NCBI RefSeq assembly: GCF_023273895.1
Contig: NZ_CP096883.1
Location: 3,100,001 to 3,164,000, forward strand
From: Sphingobacterium sp. PCS056
Lineage (GTDB): Bacteria > Bacteroidota > Bacteroidia > Sphingobacteriales > Sphingobacteriaceae
Direction: 5' to 3'
DNA: 64,000 nt
A model generated the notes under the pieces. That model did not search any database. It was not told where the DNA came from and saw only the letters and a list, made by a program, of their open reading frames with translations. The position numbers and the translations under genes were made by a program. Each line of letters opens with the position of its first letter. The stretch's first letter is position 1. Positions 1 through 8,610 of the stretch are shown here, in pieces.

Positions 1-1055
1 TTGGTGATGACTACTATTCCAAATTTTGCTCGGGGATCAAAAAACATAGCGCTATAAAGACCGTATGCAGAACCTGTATGTCCGATCAACGTTTTATGCG
101 GAACTAATTGGTCAGTTGACCTGAGTGCTAGTCCATAGCCTTCATCAGGTGTAATGGGGGTCTGCATGATTTTTGAACTGCTTTTTTTGATGATTTGCTG
201 ACCATTAAATCCTTTACCATAATTCATGTGCATACCCATATACTTCGCTAGATCAACGGCTGAAATTTTCATTCCTCCAGTAGGAGAGAAGACGGGAGTG
301 GAATGGCCTAAAGTGTAATTTTTGATTTCTAATGATCGCGGATTATAGGCACTGGTTTGGGGACGGAATCCACTTTTATCACGGTCATATTCATAAAGTG
401 TGACAAACTTGTTTTTATCTAAGGAGTCAACACAATAACCTGCATACAATTGCAAAGGATCTAGGATATGTTCTTTGATATATAAATCAAATCTTTGTCC
501 GGATAAACGTTCAATCACTGCTCCAATCATATTAAAATTGAGGTTGCAGTATGCATATTTTGTCCCTGGCTCATAGTTGCTATACGAGTTTATGTATTGA
601 TCTGAATGCGTAGGATTGATGACTTCTAAGTCAAAGTATCCATTTTTATCATTGATACTTGAGGTATGCGAAAGTATCATTCGTAATGTAATTTTCGTAT
701 TTGGAAAATTAGGGTTTCTAATTTTGAATCCAATCAAATCACTGAAATCATCATCCAGGTGACATTTCTTTTGCTCGATCAATTGCATAATGGCTGTTGC
801 CGAAAATGATTTGGAAATTGATGCTATTCTAAATATATCATCATTTTGTAAGGCTTGATTCTCTTCTATGTTTTTAAGTCCGTAGGAATTCGAAAATATT
901 AATTTATTGTTTTTTATGACAGCAACTGATAGGCCAATAGCCTGATATTTTTGCATGATATCGGTTATTTTTTTATCAATAACAGTTGGTTGAGCTCGGC
1001 TTATTTGACTGCAACAGAAGGCTCCGAGTATAAGAATGAATAAGAATTTTTTCAT
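1..1055 (-). CDS. Serine hydrolase, beta-lactamase/PBP-like (3' end outside window)
   Basis: Reading leftward from the ATG at 1055, the frame stays open to the window edge, giving at least 351 residues with no stop. It begins with a Sec-type signal sequence (MKKFLFILILGAFCCSQ). The class C beta-lactamase/DD-peptidase signatures are present: SISK near residues 79-82 (nucleophile Ser and general-base Lys), YCN near 169-171, and an HTG motif near the truncated end. Such Bacteroidota proteins are exported esterases, peptidases or PBP-like enzymes; the substrate cannot be read from sequence. A second, unrelated-length serine hydrolase lies at 45120-46550. It is divergent from the TonB receptor at 1392. 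The fold is clear, the reaction is not. Confidence 0.85.
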   Translation of the reverse strand, partial: MKKFLFILILGAFCCSQISRAQPTVIDKKITDIMQKYQAIGLSVAVIKNNKLIFSNSYGLKNIEENQALQNDDIFRIASISKSFSATAIMQLIEQKKCHLDDDFSDLIGFKIRNPNFPNTKITLRMILSHTSSINDKNGYFDLEVINPTHSDQYINSYSNYEPGTKYAYCNLNFNMIGAVIERLSGQRFDLYIKEHILDPLQLYAGYCVDSLDKNKFVTLYEYDRDKSGFRPQTSAYNPRSLEIKNYTLGHSTPVFSPTGGMKISAVDLAKYMGMHMNYGKGFNGQQIIKKSSSKIMQTPITPDEGYGLALRSTDQLVPHKTLIGHTGSAYGLYSAMFFDPRAKFGIVVIT

Positions 1056-1309
1056 GATTTATGGATTAGTATCGAAAGGTATAAATAATTAATAAATATA
1101 GTTGCATTAGTTTGCATTTTTATGTAGTCTTATTGCATACTCTAGCTGTATTTTCTTTTCTTCTTTTATGTTGGTTTGCTCACTTTTTTTTTAAAATCTT
1201 TTGTCAAACAGATGAAAAGTCTATTTGAATTTTGTTTTAAAAAATAGTATCAACATGTTGTTTTTAAGGTGATTGTGTGTTTGTTTTTGGTTTCAAAATA
1301 ATTTTATAT

Positions 1310-1332
1310 TTATTTAAAATAAATCTAAATAG
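1310..1332. promoter_or_regulatory. 23-bp palindromic operator candidate (Fur-like), copy 1
   Basis: A 23-bp imperfect palindrome with outer arms TTATTTA and TAAATAG. It differs at only two positions from the site at 23760-23782 upstream of the haem-island AraC gene. It ends 16 bp before the -7 element at 1349-1356, so it covers the expected -33 region, where a bound repressor would block transcription. The 7-1-7 layout at the centre resembles Fur-family operators; calling it Fur is inference. Confidence 0.5.
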
Positions 1333-1348
1333 ATTGAAAAAAAGATTG

Positions 1349-1356
1349 TAAGTTTG
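1349..1356 (+). promoter_or_regulatory. -7 promoter element of the siderophore receptor gene
   Basis: TAAGTTTG is a perfect match to the Bacteroidota -7 consensus TAnnTTTG. It lies 35 bp before the ATG at 1392, giving a short AT-rich leader without a Shine-Dalgarno sequence. The rest of the 1056-1391 intergenic stretch shows only AT-rich sequence and the operator candidate at 1310-1332. Confidence 0.55.
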
Positions 1357-1391
1357 CATCCGAAATAAAATTTATCTTATTATCATACACT

Positions 1392-3998
1392 ATGAAAAAG
1401 TCATTTCTCAGCTTAGTATTAAGCTTAGGATTAGTCGGGGGGATACAATTAGAAGGAATTGCGCAGCACAGTGGAATTCACGGAAAACTAAAAAATAAAT
1501 CTGGGGCTCCAATTGAAGCTGCGACGATAATTGTTAAAGAATTAGGGAAGTCAACAGCAACTGATCGCAATGGATCATTTTCTTTTTCTTCGTTACCTGA
1601 TGGATCTTATACTATCATCGTTAAAAGTTTGGGTAATGTCATTGACGAAGAGCGTATAAAAGTTGTCAATGGTAGTTCGCAACCTATCAACTTGGTAGGG
1701 GATAGCAGCGATTCGAAATTGGATATCGTGGACATTCGCGGGTATAATTCACATAATAATCAGACAGTCAGTGTTGGGAAAGCTGGAATTGCTGATAAAG
1801 ATCTACCACAGAGTGTTCAGATTATAAACGAGCAGGTGATCAGAGATCAGCAAGTGAATCGGCTTAGTGATGCCTTAAAAAATGCCAATGGAATAGCCAT
1901 GGGAGCAAATAGGGGTGGTGTTAATGAAAATTTCTATGCACGTGGTTATAGTCTTGGTGCAAATAATATCTTTAAAAATGGGGCACGTACCAATAATGGA
2001 GGCTCTATTGAGGCCAGTACATTGGAGTCTGTGGAGATTTTGAAGGGAAGTGCTGCATTGCTATATGGTGGTGTTACCGGTGGTGCTGTTGTCAATTTAG
2101 TGACCAAAAAGCCGAAATTTGAGTATGGTGGAGAGGCTTCGGTACGTGTCGGTAGTTATGATTTTTATAAACCGACAGTTGATGTGTATGGACCTATATC
2201 CGATAAATTAGCTTTCCGTGTGATCGGTACTTATGAAAAATCTGGCAGCTTCAGGGATCATGTCACTTCTGAAAGGTTATATGTAAATCCTTCTATTTTA
2301 TATAAAATCAATGATCGTACGGATATCAACTTGATGTTTGACTATCTAAAAAGTGATTATACACCTGATTTTGGTATTGGATCAGTGGATGGAAAGCTTA
2401 ACAAAGATGTAGGTCGTCATACCTTTTTAAATACGCTTTGGGCATATAATAAAACAAATACGAGTAATGGTCAGATTAATTTGAATCATCAATTTAATGA
2501 TAACTGGAAGTTAAATGCAATAGCGAGTTACCAAAGCTATGGCCGTGATTATTATGGCTCAGATAGAATTCAAGCTGCTGCCAATGGTATTGCTGCTCGA
2601 AATCTGACGCGCTCAAAATCGGATGAGCTTACTTTCAATCAGCAGTTAAATTTGACTGGTACGGTAAATACAGGTGGCATTAAGCATAAAATTTTGGTAG
2701 GTGCTGATGCTGATCAGTCCAATACAAAGGCCTATGCATATCGTATTGATAATACTTTAAATATCAAGACAGTCACTTACGATCAAAAAGGATTGCCTGT
2801 CATCATGCCAGGATCTGTTTACGATAATATAAATGTTTTTGATCCGGCATCAACAGTATATACTTATATTCCTAGTCATTTTGAAAATAATCTAGCAAAT
2901 CCTAAAGTTACAGTTCCTGCAGTGATGCAGACTGGGGTTAGAACAGATATGCCAGGAGCAGAATATTTAACCAGAACAACGACTAATATCTACCGTTATG
3001 GTGTGTTTTTACAAGATCTGATTGAGGTTACAGACAAATTTAAGGTACTTGCGGGTTTACGATATACATACCAAAGAACGCCTTATGCTGAAAAATATAC
3101 CTATGCTACTGATGTAACTGAAGATGTTAAAAATTTGGATGCTAACCAAAAGGAATTGGGCGCAAAAGTTGATCAAGCTTGGTCTCCAAAATTTGGATTG
3201 ATCTTCCAACCGATCCCAACTTCGAGTATTTATGTGACTTACGCGAATAACTTTACATCCAATGCGGGCTATGATGTGGATTATAGACCAATGGGCCCTT
3301 CGACTATAGATCAGTACGAGGCAGGTATTAAAAACGATTTTTTCAACGGACGTTTGACTGCGAATGCATCGGTATACCGCATCAACAACAACAGATTTGC
3401 ACAGCAATTGTTGGTTAAACCTGATGGAACAAGTAACGGAGATACTAATATGAAAGAGTTTTCTGGTAAAACGGCTTCGGATGGTGTTGAGCTTGATGTA
3501 ACGGGTTCTATATTGCCAGGATTGGACATCTTAGCTGGATATTCATATAACTATATGCGTTATACAGAGACGAGTCCTATAACAGAAATTACTACTGTTG
3601 TCAATGGTAGTCCAAAGGTTACTGAGGTTTCTGGTAATCAGGAAGATGTTCGTTTGGTCGGTACAACTGCACATACTGCTAATGGAACGATCTTCTATAC
3701 TTTGCAACATGGTGGTGCTAAAGGATTAAAATTGGGCGTATCGGCATTTTATACAGGAAGAAGAAATGCAGGCTGGAATAATACGAAAATCAATGTGAGA
3801 GATGGTCTAGACCGCTTAATTACTGTCAGTCCTTTTACAACAGTAGATATCTCTGCTGGTTATACGTATAAAAAATGGAGTATTTTAGCTAAAATGTCTA
3901 ATGTTAATAATGCTTTCAATTATTATATTCATGAAAATTACAGTGTGAACCCGATTCCACCAAGAAGTTTTATGACCACATTGACGTATAAATTTTAA
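1392..3998 (+). CDS. TonB-dependent siderophore receptor (FhuA/FhuE-like)
   Basis: 868 residues, outer membrane. A signal peptide (about 1-24) is followed by a carboxypeptidase-regulatory-like beta domain (about 28-100), typical of Bacteroidota receptors. The plug domain spans about 130-245, with the characteristic DLPQSVQIINEQVIRDQ and VEILKGSAALLYGG segments, and a 22-strand-type barrel runs to a C-terminal TLTYKF ending in Phe, as expected for BAM-dependent assembly. Length and plug motifs match siderophore receptors rather than SusC proteins. The adjacent Fur-like palindrome fits an iron-uptake role. The gene is monocistronic, with a terminator at 4026-4052. The ligand (ferrichrome, coprogen or other) cannot be told from sequence. 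Confidence 0.9.
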   Translation: MKKSFLSLVLSLGLVGGIQLEGIAQHSGIHGKLKNKSGAPIEAATIIVKELGKSTATDRNGSFSFSSLPDGSYTIIVKSLGNVIDEERIKVVNGSSQPINLVGDSSDSKLDIVDIRGYNSHNNQTVSVGKAGIADKDLPQSVQIINEQVIRDQQVNRLSDALKNANGIAMGANRGGVNENFYARGYSLGANNIFKNGARTNNGGSIEASTLESVEILKGSAALLYGGVTGGAVVNLVTKKPKFEYGGEASVRVGSYDFYKPTVDVYGPISDKLAFRVIGTYEKSGSFRDHVTSERLYVNPSILYKINDRTDINLMFDYLKSDYTPDFGIGSVDGKLNKDVGRHTFLNTLWAYNKTNTSNGQINLNHQFNDNWKLNAIASYQSYGRDYYGSDRIQAAANGIAARNLTRSKSDELTFNQQLNLTGTVNTGGIKHKILVGADADQSNTKAYAYRIDNTLNIKTVTYDQKGLPVIMPGSVYDNINVFDPASTVYTYIPSHFENNLANPKVTVPAVMQTGVRTDMPGAEYLTRTTTNIYRYGVFLQDLIEVTDKFKVLAGLRYTYQRTPYAEKYTYATDVTEDVKNLDANQKELGAKVDQAWSPKFGLIFQPIPTSSIYVTYANNFTSNAGYDVDYRPMGPSTIDQYEAGIKNDFFNGRLTANASVYRINNNRFAQQLLVKPDGTSNGDTNMKEFSGKTASDGVELDVTGSILPGLDILAGYSYNYMRYTETSPITEITTVVNGSPKVTEVSGNQEDVRLVGTTAHTANGTIFYTLQHGGAKGLKLGVSAFYTGRRNAGWNNTKINVRDGLDRLITVSPFTTVDISAGYTYKKWSILAKMSNVNNAFNYYIHENYSVNPIPPRSFMTTLTYKF

Positions 3999-4025
3999 AT
4001 GTTTAGTTTGTTTATAGTTTATGTT

Positions 4026-4052
4026 AAAAGGGCCTCCATGGAGACCCTTTTT
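4026..4052. terminator. Bidirectional intrinsic terminator
   Basis: Hairpin AAAGGG-c-CTCC / GGAG-a-CCCTTT around an AT loop, with A-runs on the left and T-runs on the right. It serves the TonB receptor (+) and the gap operon (-), which converge here. Confidence 0.75.
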
Positions 4053-4080
4053 ATATTGAATAGTATGTGATATACGTATT

Positions 4081-5079
4081 TTAAAGTTTACTGATTTTTT
4101 CAAGAAGATCTACAAGTCGGTTTGAATAACCGAATTCATTATCATACCATCCCACAACTTTAACCAGCCCGCCTACAATAGATGTTAATTGTGAATCAAA
4201 TACACAGGAATAGGGATTGTTGATAATATCAACAGAGACTATTGGGTCTTCTGTGTAATAGAGTACATTTTTCAATTCACCTTCTGCAGCTTCTTTAAAT
4301 TTTGCATTGATTTCTGTTACTGTCGGTTGATGTATCAACGTACAGGTGAAATCTGTCAAAGAGCCATTTAGGACAGGGACACGTATACCAGCACCACCTA
4401 ATTTTCCTTCTAAATGAGTAAAAACGTTGGTAATTGCCTTAGCTGCACCAGTTGTGGTTGGAATAATAGAAGATGATGCTGCTCGTGCTCTACGAAGATC
4501 ACGATGGGGGGCATCATGCAGATTTTGATCACCTGTCATGGAATGGACCGTCGTGATATACCCGTCCTTGATACCCCAGTTTTCATCTAATATTTTGACC
4601 AGCGGAGCAACATTGTTTGTCGTGCAGGATGCATTGGAGAGTATAGGTACGTTTAAATCAAATTCTTTATCATTAATACCTAATACAATTGTCGGTACAT
4701 CTTTATCAGAGGATGGTGCTGAAATGATTACTTTCTTGGCACCGGCTAGTACATGTAAATTTGCTTTTTCTTTACTAGTAAAATGACCTGTTGACTCCAA
4801 TACGACATCAATATCTAAAATCTTCCAAGGAAGATTTTGCGGATTTTTTTCATTGGTTACCAAAATCCGTTGATCATTGATAATAAGGTGATGCTCATCA
4901 AAATCGACTGTACCTAAGAATGGCCCGTGAACTGAATCATACTTGAAAAGATGAGCTAATGTTTTTGTATCTGTAAGATCATTGATCGCAACAACTTTTA
5001 AATCATCTAATCCGCGAAGTAAAATGTTACGTAAAGTATTCCTTCCAATACGTCCAAACCCATTTATAGCAATATGCAT
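4081..5079 (-). CDS. gap: Glyceraldehyde-3-phosphate dehydrogenase, type I
   Basis: 332 residues, the standard length for phosphorylating GAPDH of glycolysis and gluconeogenesis (glyceraldehyde-3-P + NAD + Pi to 1,3-bisphosphoglycerate). The N-terminal Rossmann motif is INGFGRIGR (about 4-12), Asp34 lies at the NAD-ribose position, the catalytic Cys152 is in SNASCTTNN, and the base is His179 in TTVHS. The start follows the lipoprotein gene by 9 bp, so the two are probably co-transcribed from the promoter at 5720-5727. It ends at the bidirectional terminator 4026-4052. Asp at the ribose site argues for NAD over NADP. Another GAPDH may exist elsewhere in the genome. Confidence 0.95.
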   Translation of the reverse strand: MHIAINGFGRIGRNTLRNILLRGLDDLKVVAINDLTDTKTLAHLFKYDSVHGPFLGTVDFDEHHLIINDQRILVTNEKNPQNLPWKILDIDVVLESTGHFTSKEKANLHVLAGAKKVIISAPSSDKDVPTIVLGINDKEFDLNVPILSNASCTTNNVAPLVKILDENWGIKDGYITTVHSMTGDQNLHDAPHRDLRRARAASSSIIPTTTGAAKAITNVFTHLEGKLGGAGIRVPVLNGSLTDFTCTLIHQPTVTEINAKFKEAAEGELKNVLYYTEDPIVSVDIINNPYSCVFDSQLTSIVGGLVKVVGWYDNEFGYSNRLVDLLEKISKL

Positions 5080-5088
5080 AATTGACTA

Positions 5089-5697
5089 CTATTTATGAAA
5101 TTCGGCAATTGCCTCATTTACATTTTTGTCACCTTCCCACTGCGCCTTTAACTGACCATCAGCACCATAAACATAATTAGCTGGAAACTGCTCTGGAACA
5201 TGTATTTTTTGAATAAACTCTTGGTTCTTGTCTACTAAAATTTCAACATTTTCCATCTTGGATAGTTTTGGAGCGAAGTTGTCGAAAAATCCCAATACTA
5301 ATGCCGGATCATTCATGGAAACGTAATAGATATTGATATCTTTGAGTCTCTCTCTATTTTTTTCCAATTCTGTAGCTTCCTGTTGGCAATGGCTACATCC
5401 TGGATCAAATAAGATAAATACGGTGTTTTTATCTTTTGATACATCTGATTTTGTAACTTTAATTCCGGATTTTAACTGATAGAAAGTGAAATCTGGAAGC
5501 ATTTTAGCGGCTTCTTTTGCCATGGCAGCAGGAGCTGCTTCATGAGCACTGTGATCGTGTGCACTATGGTCGTGACCATCATGTTCGTCATGAGCTTCAG
5601 TTTTTGTTGCTTCTTGGGTTTTGTTATTTGAATTGCAGGAGAAAAGCATAGATGCTGTTAAAATTCCTGATATGCCTAATATTAATTTTTTATTCAT
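5089..5697 (-). CDS. Lipoprotein with His-rich segment and thioredoxin-like CSHC domain
   Basis: 202 residues. The lipoprotein signal ends near residue 21 (lipobox MLFSC). A His/Asp-rich linker (about 38-56, repeats of HDHSAH) follows, then a thioredoxin/peroxiredoxin-like domain with the redox motif CSHC in FDPGCSHCQQE. It is probably anchored in the periplasm or outer membrane and either reduces or oxidises thiols, as in the TlpA/ResA group. The His-rich tract could bind Zn, Cu or Ni (inference). It is first in an operon with gap, an unusual partner. The -7 element TAGTTTTG at 5720-5727 gives a leader of about 20 nt. Confidence 0.8.
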   Translation of the reverse strand: MNKKLILGISGILTASMLFSCNSNNKTQEATKTEAHDEHDGHDHSAHDHSAHEAAPAAMAKEAAKMLPDFTFYQLKSGIKVTKSDVSKDKNTVFILFDPGCSHCQQEATELEKNRERLKDINIYYVSMNDPALVLGFFDNFAPKLSKMENVEILVDKNQEFIQKIHVPEQFPANYVYGADGQLKAQWEGDKNVNEAIAEFHK

Positions 5698-5719
5698 GGT
5701 AATGGTATCAATTATCTAT

Positions 5720-5727
5720 CAAAACTA
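5720..5727 (-). promoter_or_regulatory. -7 promoter element of the lipoprotein-gap operon
   Basis: TAGTTTTG on the minus strand is a perfect TAnnTTTG match, 22 bp upstream of the ATG at 5697. Confidence 0.45.
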
Positions 5728-5793
5728 TAAAAAATATTGAATTTAAATTTTAAAAATGCTCATAATGACATTGTACTGTATATCTAGATCCGT

Positions 5794-6879
5794 TTAGGTG
5801 ATGATATTACGATCGTTGTCCAAGTTTTTTAAGGATGTTGATTCGATAATTGCTGGTTGTCCTTTGCCATATTCGTTGTTATATACTTTTAGTAATACAC
5901 GTACAGAAGAAATGATCAACGGTCCAAATATAAGTCCGAGCATCCCGAATAGGTTTAACCCCAATAAAACACCAAATACGGTAATTAATGGTGGTACATC
6001 GCCTAATTTTCTTAGAATGGTGAAACGAAGCACATTATCAATACCGCCAATTAATATAAATCCATATAGAGCAAGTCCAATCGCATTGCCGGTAGATCCT
6101 ATTGCGAGTAGATAGATCGCTGTAGGGACATATACAGTCATGGTACCCAATACGGGTATAATGGTCGAAATAGCTGTGACGATGCCTAGCAAAATGGGGC
6201 TATCGACTCCAAAAATCCAATAACCGATACCGGCTACGATCCCCTGACAGATGCCTAGAATCGGAATTCCGATTGCATTTGAACGGACCATCATACTTAT
6301 TTCATTCCAAAGTTCAGTTTTACTTTGTTGTGAAAAAGGGATCGCATGCCCAATTGTTGATTCCATCTCCTTACTATAGTACTGCATGAAATAAAGTACA
6401 AATAAAGCAACAATGATATTAACGACGGTTTCTGCAACCGAATTCAGCACATTGGGGATGTATTTTGCCAATCTTTGGAGCGAATTGAGAATAGCTTCAT
6501 CTGATAAATCTATATTTTTTAATACCGGTTTATTGTGCATGTAGTCTTTTACAGAATCAAATTTCGAAAGAATGTCTTTTTGATTGACAATAAGTTGTTC
6601 AAGCTGCGGTATTAAGTAATTGATCAATCCCCACAGCGGGAAAACGATAAAGATGACAGAGAGACTGATTAGAAAAATACTTGCTGCTGATTTGTTCCAT
6701 CTTTTTTTCTCTGTCAGTGTATGGTATATATTTCTAAATAAGATGTAAAGTGTTATTGCACCTAAAAAGCCCGGTAAATAATAGGATAAATTTGTGAAAA
6801 TTAATATACAGATCAATAAAATGATCGTTATCAACATGATTTGGTTAATCGAATTGTTGTTTATTTGTTTATACTTCAT
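5794..6879 (-). CDS. AI-2E family transporter / PerM-like permease
   Basis: 361 residues with about seven or eight hydrophobic segments: a pair near 15-50, one near 65-90, one near 150-170, and a dense C-terminal set from about 205 to 330. This is the layout of the AI-2E/PerM (UPF0118) family. A soluble periplasmic-type stretch lies between the third and fourth segments. Members export small molecules or ions; some handle AI-2 or Na+, and the substrate here is unknown. The upstream -7 element at 6968-6975 sits inside a 14-bp inverted repeat. Confidence 0.85.
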   Translation of the reverse strand: MKYKQINNNSINQIMLITIILLICILIFTNLSYYLPGFLGAITLYILFRNIYHTLTEKKRWNKSAASIFLISLSVIFIVFPLWGLINYLIPQLEQLIVNQKDILSKFDSVKDYMHNKPVLKNIDLSDEAILNSLQRLAKYIPNVLNSVAETVVNIIVALFVLYFMQYYSKEMESTIGHAIPFSQQSKTELWNEISMMVRSNAIGIPILGICQGIVAGIGYWIFGVDSPILLGIVTAISTIIPVLGTMTVYVPTAIYLLAIGSTGNAIGLALYGFILIGGIDNVLRFTILRKLGDVPPLITVFGVLLGLNLFGMLGLIFGPLIISSVRVLLKVYNNEYGKGQPAIIESTSLKNLDNDRNIIT

Positions 6880-6930
6880 GGTCGGCTCCTCAGAATAAGT
6901 AAATATTAAGTACTTTATTTGCTAAACTAA

Positions 6931-6977
6931 GATAAATTTGTTTTACCTAATTGCATATAATATAAAACAAATTTATC
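6931..6977. promoter_or_regulatory. 14-bp perfect inverted repeat with a -7 element in each arm
   Basis: GATAAATTTGTTTT (6931-6944) and its exact reverse complement (6964-6977) flank a 19-bp AT-rich spacer. Each arm contains TAAATTTG, a perfect -7 consensus, facing outward on opposite strands (+ at 6933-6940, - at 6968-6975). The minus copy can drive the permease gene at 6879. The plus copy faces the converging VOC/OYE operon and has no obvious gene. The site may be an operator, a bidirectional promoter or both. Confidence 0.45.
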
Positions 6978-7050
6978 GATATCTCTGCTACGGTAAACAT
7001 TATTTTATATGGGAAATATATTAAATATTATTGAGCAATTTTTTGAAAGA

Positions 7051-7085
7051 AATAAAAAAAGCTAGCTTTAAAGTATAGCTAGCTT
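7051..7085 (-). terminator. Intrinsic terminator of the namA-VOC operon
   Basis: A 9-bp stem AAGCTAGCT / AGCTAGCTT with a 9-nt loop (7068-7076). Read leftward it is followed by a run of U. It lies just after the VOC stop at 7093. Confidence 0.8.
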
Positions 7086-7092
7086 AATTGAA

Positions 7093-7485
7093 TCAAATTT
7101 CGTAGAGTTCCAGAGGCAATCCATCTGGATCTTCAAAAAATGTAAATTTTTTATGTGTCCACTCGTCTATACGAATAGGTTCTACAGCAATTTGCAACTT
7201 TTTTAAGAACTGAACTTCTTTTTCAATATCCGATACGGCAAAGGCGAGGTGCCTCAAACCTACAGCTTCGGGTTTAGAAATTCGTTGAGGTGGGTGTGTA
7301 AATGAAAACAATTCGATAATATAGCTGTCGTTCAAAGCCAAGTCTAATTTGTATGAATTTCGACCCTCGCGATATACTTCCTGAATAATAGTCAATCCCA
7401 ATATATCTGTATAGAACTTTTTAGATCGCTCATAATCACTACAAATGATCGCGATGTGATGTACTTGCTGTAAATTTAGTGGCAT
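7093..7485 (-). CDS. VOC family protein, YaeR/GloA2-like
   Basis: 130 residues, one vicinal-oxygen-chelate (glyoxalase/dioxygenase fold) unit of two beta-alpha-beta-beta-beta repeats. The opening QVHHIAIICSDYERSKKFY, the middle ELFSFTHPPQR..PEA.GLRHLAF and the end FFEDPDGLPLELYE match the E. coli YaeR type closely in length and motif order. Likely metal ligands are His10, His78 and Glu126 (the motif HHIAI, RHLAF and LELYE segments). The physiological substrate of YaeR-type proteins is not established. It is 6 bp downstream of the old yellow enzyme gene, so the pair probably handles electrophilic or aldehyde by-products (inference). Confidence 0.85.
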   Translation of the reverse strand: MPLNLQQVHHIAIICSDYERSKKFYTDILGLTIIQEVYREGRNSYKLDLALNDSYIIELFSFTHPPQRISKPEAVGLRHLAFAVSDIEKEVQFLKKLQIAVEPIRIDEWTHKKFTFFEDPDGLPLELYEI

Positions 7486-7491
7486 ATTGTT

Positions 7492-8556
7492 TTATTTAGC
7501 ACGTTCATATTGTGATGGCCAATCTATTTTATCTCCTAAGACTTCTGCAAAATGAAATGGAAGATGTGGGTTTTTTAAAAAAGCGCGCGCTATCATGATG
7601 ATATCTGCTTTATTATCTTGTAGGATCTGTTCAGCATGAACGGCTTCTTTTATAAGTCCGACAGTGGCTGTTGTGATGCCTGTTTCTTTCTTTATTGCTT
7701 CGGCAAACGGAAGTTGATAATCGGGCTGAGCATTTATTTTTTGATATACAACCGCCCCTCCTGTAGAGACGTCTATCACTTCCACGCCGCATTTTTTTAA
7801 TTCATGTGCAAGCGCGATAGATTGTTCCAAGTCCCAACCATCGGCAGCCCAATCTGTGGCGGAGATTCTGACCCATAGCGATTGTGAGGTAAGCTCCTGT
7901 TGGATTGCATCAATGATCTCCAATAAAAATAATATTCTATTTTGAAATGAACCTCCATATTGATCTGTTCTGATATTGGACAGTGGGGATAGGAATTGAT
8001 GTATAAGATAACCATGTGCTGCATGAATCTCGATAATATCGTAACCGGCTTGAACAGCTCTTCGAGCAGCGATTTTAAAGTCAGCGATTGTCTCTTTAAT
8101 TTCGTCAATAGATAGTGGTAGGGGAGCAACTTCTTTTTCTGGTCTAAATGCTAAAGCTGAGGGTGCGACTGTTTGCCATCCATTTTCTGCCTCAGGTGAA
8201 ATTTGATAATGATTTTCCCAAGGTTTTCCCGTACTAGCTTTACGGCCCGCATGTGCTAATTGAATGCCTGGAATGGCATTATGCTCTTTGATAAAGGTCG
8301 TGATTTCTTTAAATTTTTCGATGTGTTCATCTTTCCAAATACCCAAATCTCCAGCGCTGATTCTACCTTCTGGAGTTACCGCTGTGGCTTCTTGGATAAT
8401 TGCGGCGGCGCCACCTGTCGCAAACTGGCCCAAGTGTACGAGATGCCAATTGTTGGCAAAACCATCAATAGCAGAATATTGACACATTGGAGAAACCACT
8501 AGCCTGTTTTTAAGTGTGATATGCTTGAGGTCTAATTTTGAAAATAAAATACTCAT
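7492..8556 (-). CDS. namA: NADH:flavin oxidoreductase, old yellow enzyme of YqjM/NamA type
   Basis: 354 residues, FMN-binding TIM barrel. Hallmarks of the thermophilic-like/YqjM class are present: SPMCQYS with Cys25, which tunes the flavin, WHLVHLGQFATGGAA near the N terminus, the substrate His pair in IHAAHGYLIHQFLSP, and a C-terminal IIMIARAFLKNP phosphate-binding segment. The enzyme reduces activated C=C bonds of enones and related electrophiles with NAD(P)H in the cytoplasm. It shares an operon with the VOC gene. Confidence 0.92.
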   Translation of the reverse strand: MSILFSKLDLKHITLKNRLVVSPMCQYSAIDGFANNWHLVHLGQFATGGAAAIIQEATAVTPEGRISAGDLGIWKDEHIEKFKEITTFIKEHNAIPGIQLAHAGRKASTGKPWENHYQISPEAENGWQTVAPSALAFRPEKEVAPLPLSIDEIKETIADFKIAARRAVQAGYDIIEIHAAHGYLIHQFLSPLSNIRTDQYGGSFQNRILFLLEIIDAIQQELTSQSLWVRISATDWAADGWDLEQSIALAHELKKCGVEVIDVSTGGAVVYQKINAQPDYQLPFAEAIKKETGITTATVGLIKEAVHAEQILQDNKADIIMIARAFLKNPHLPFHFAEVLGDKIDWPSQYERAK

Positions 8557-8581
8557 ATACGAAAGAAATTAAAAATGAAAT

Positions 8582-8606
8582 AAAAAAAGGAGCATGCGCT
8601 CCTTTA
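8582..8606 (-). terminator. Intrinsic terminator after the SDR gene
   Basis: Stem AAAGGAGC / GCTCCTTT with an ATGC loop, followed leftward by a U-run. It separates the SDR transcript from the downstream namA gene. Confidence 0.8.
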
Positions 8607-8610
8607 ATTT

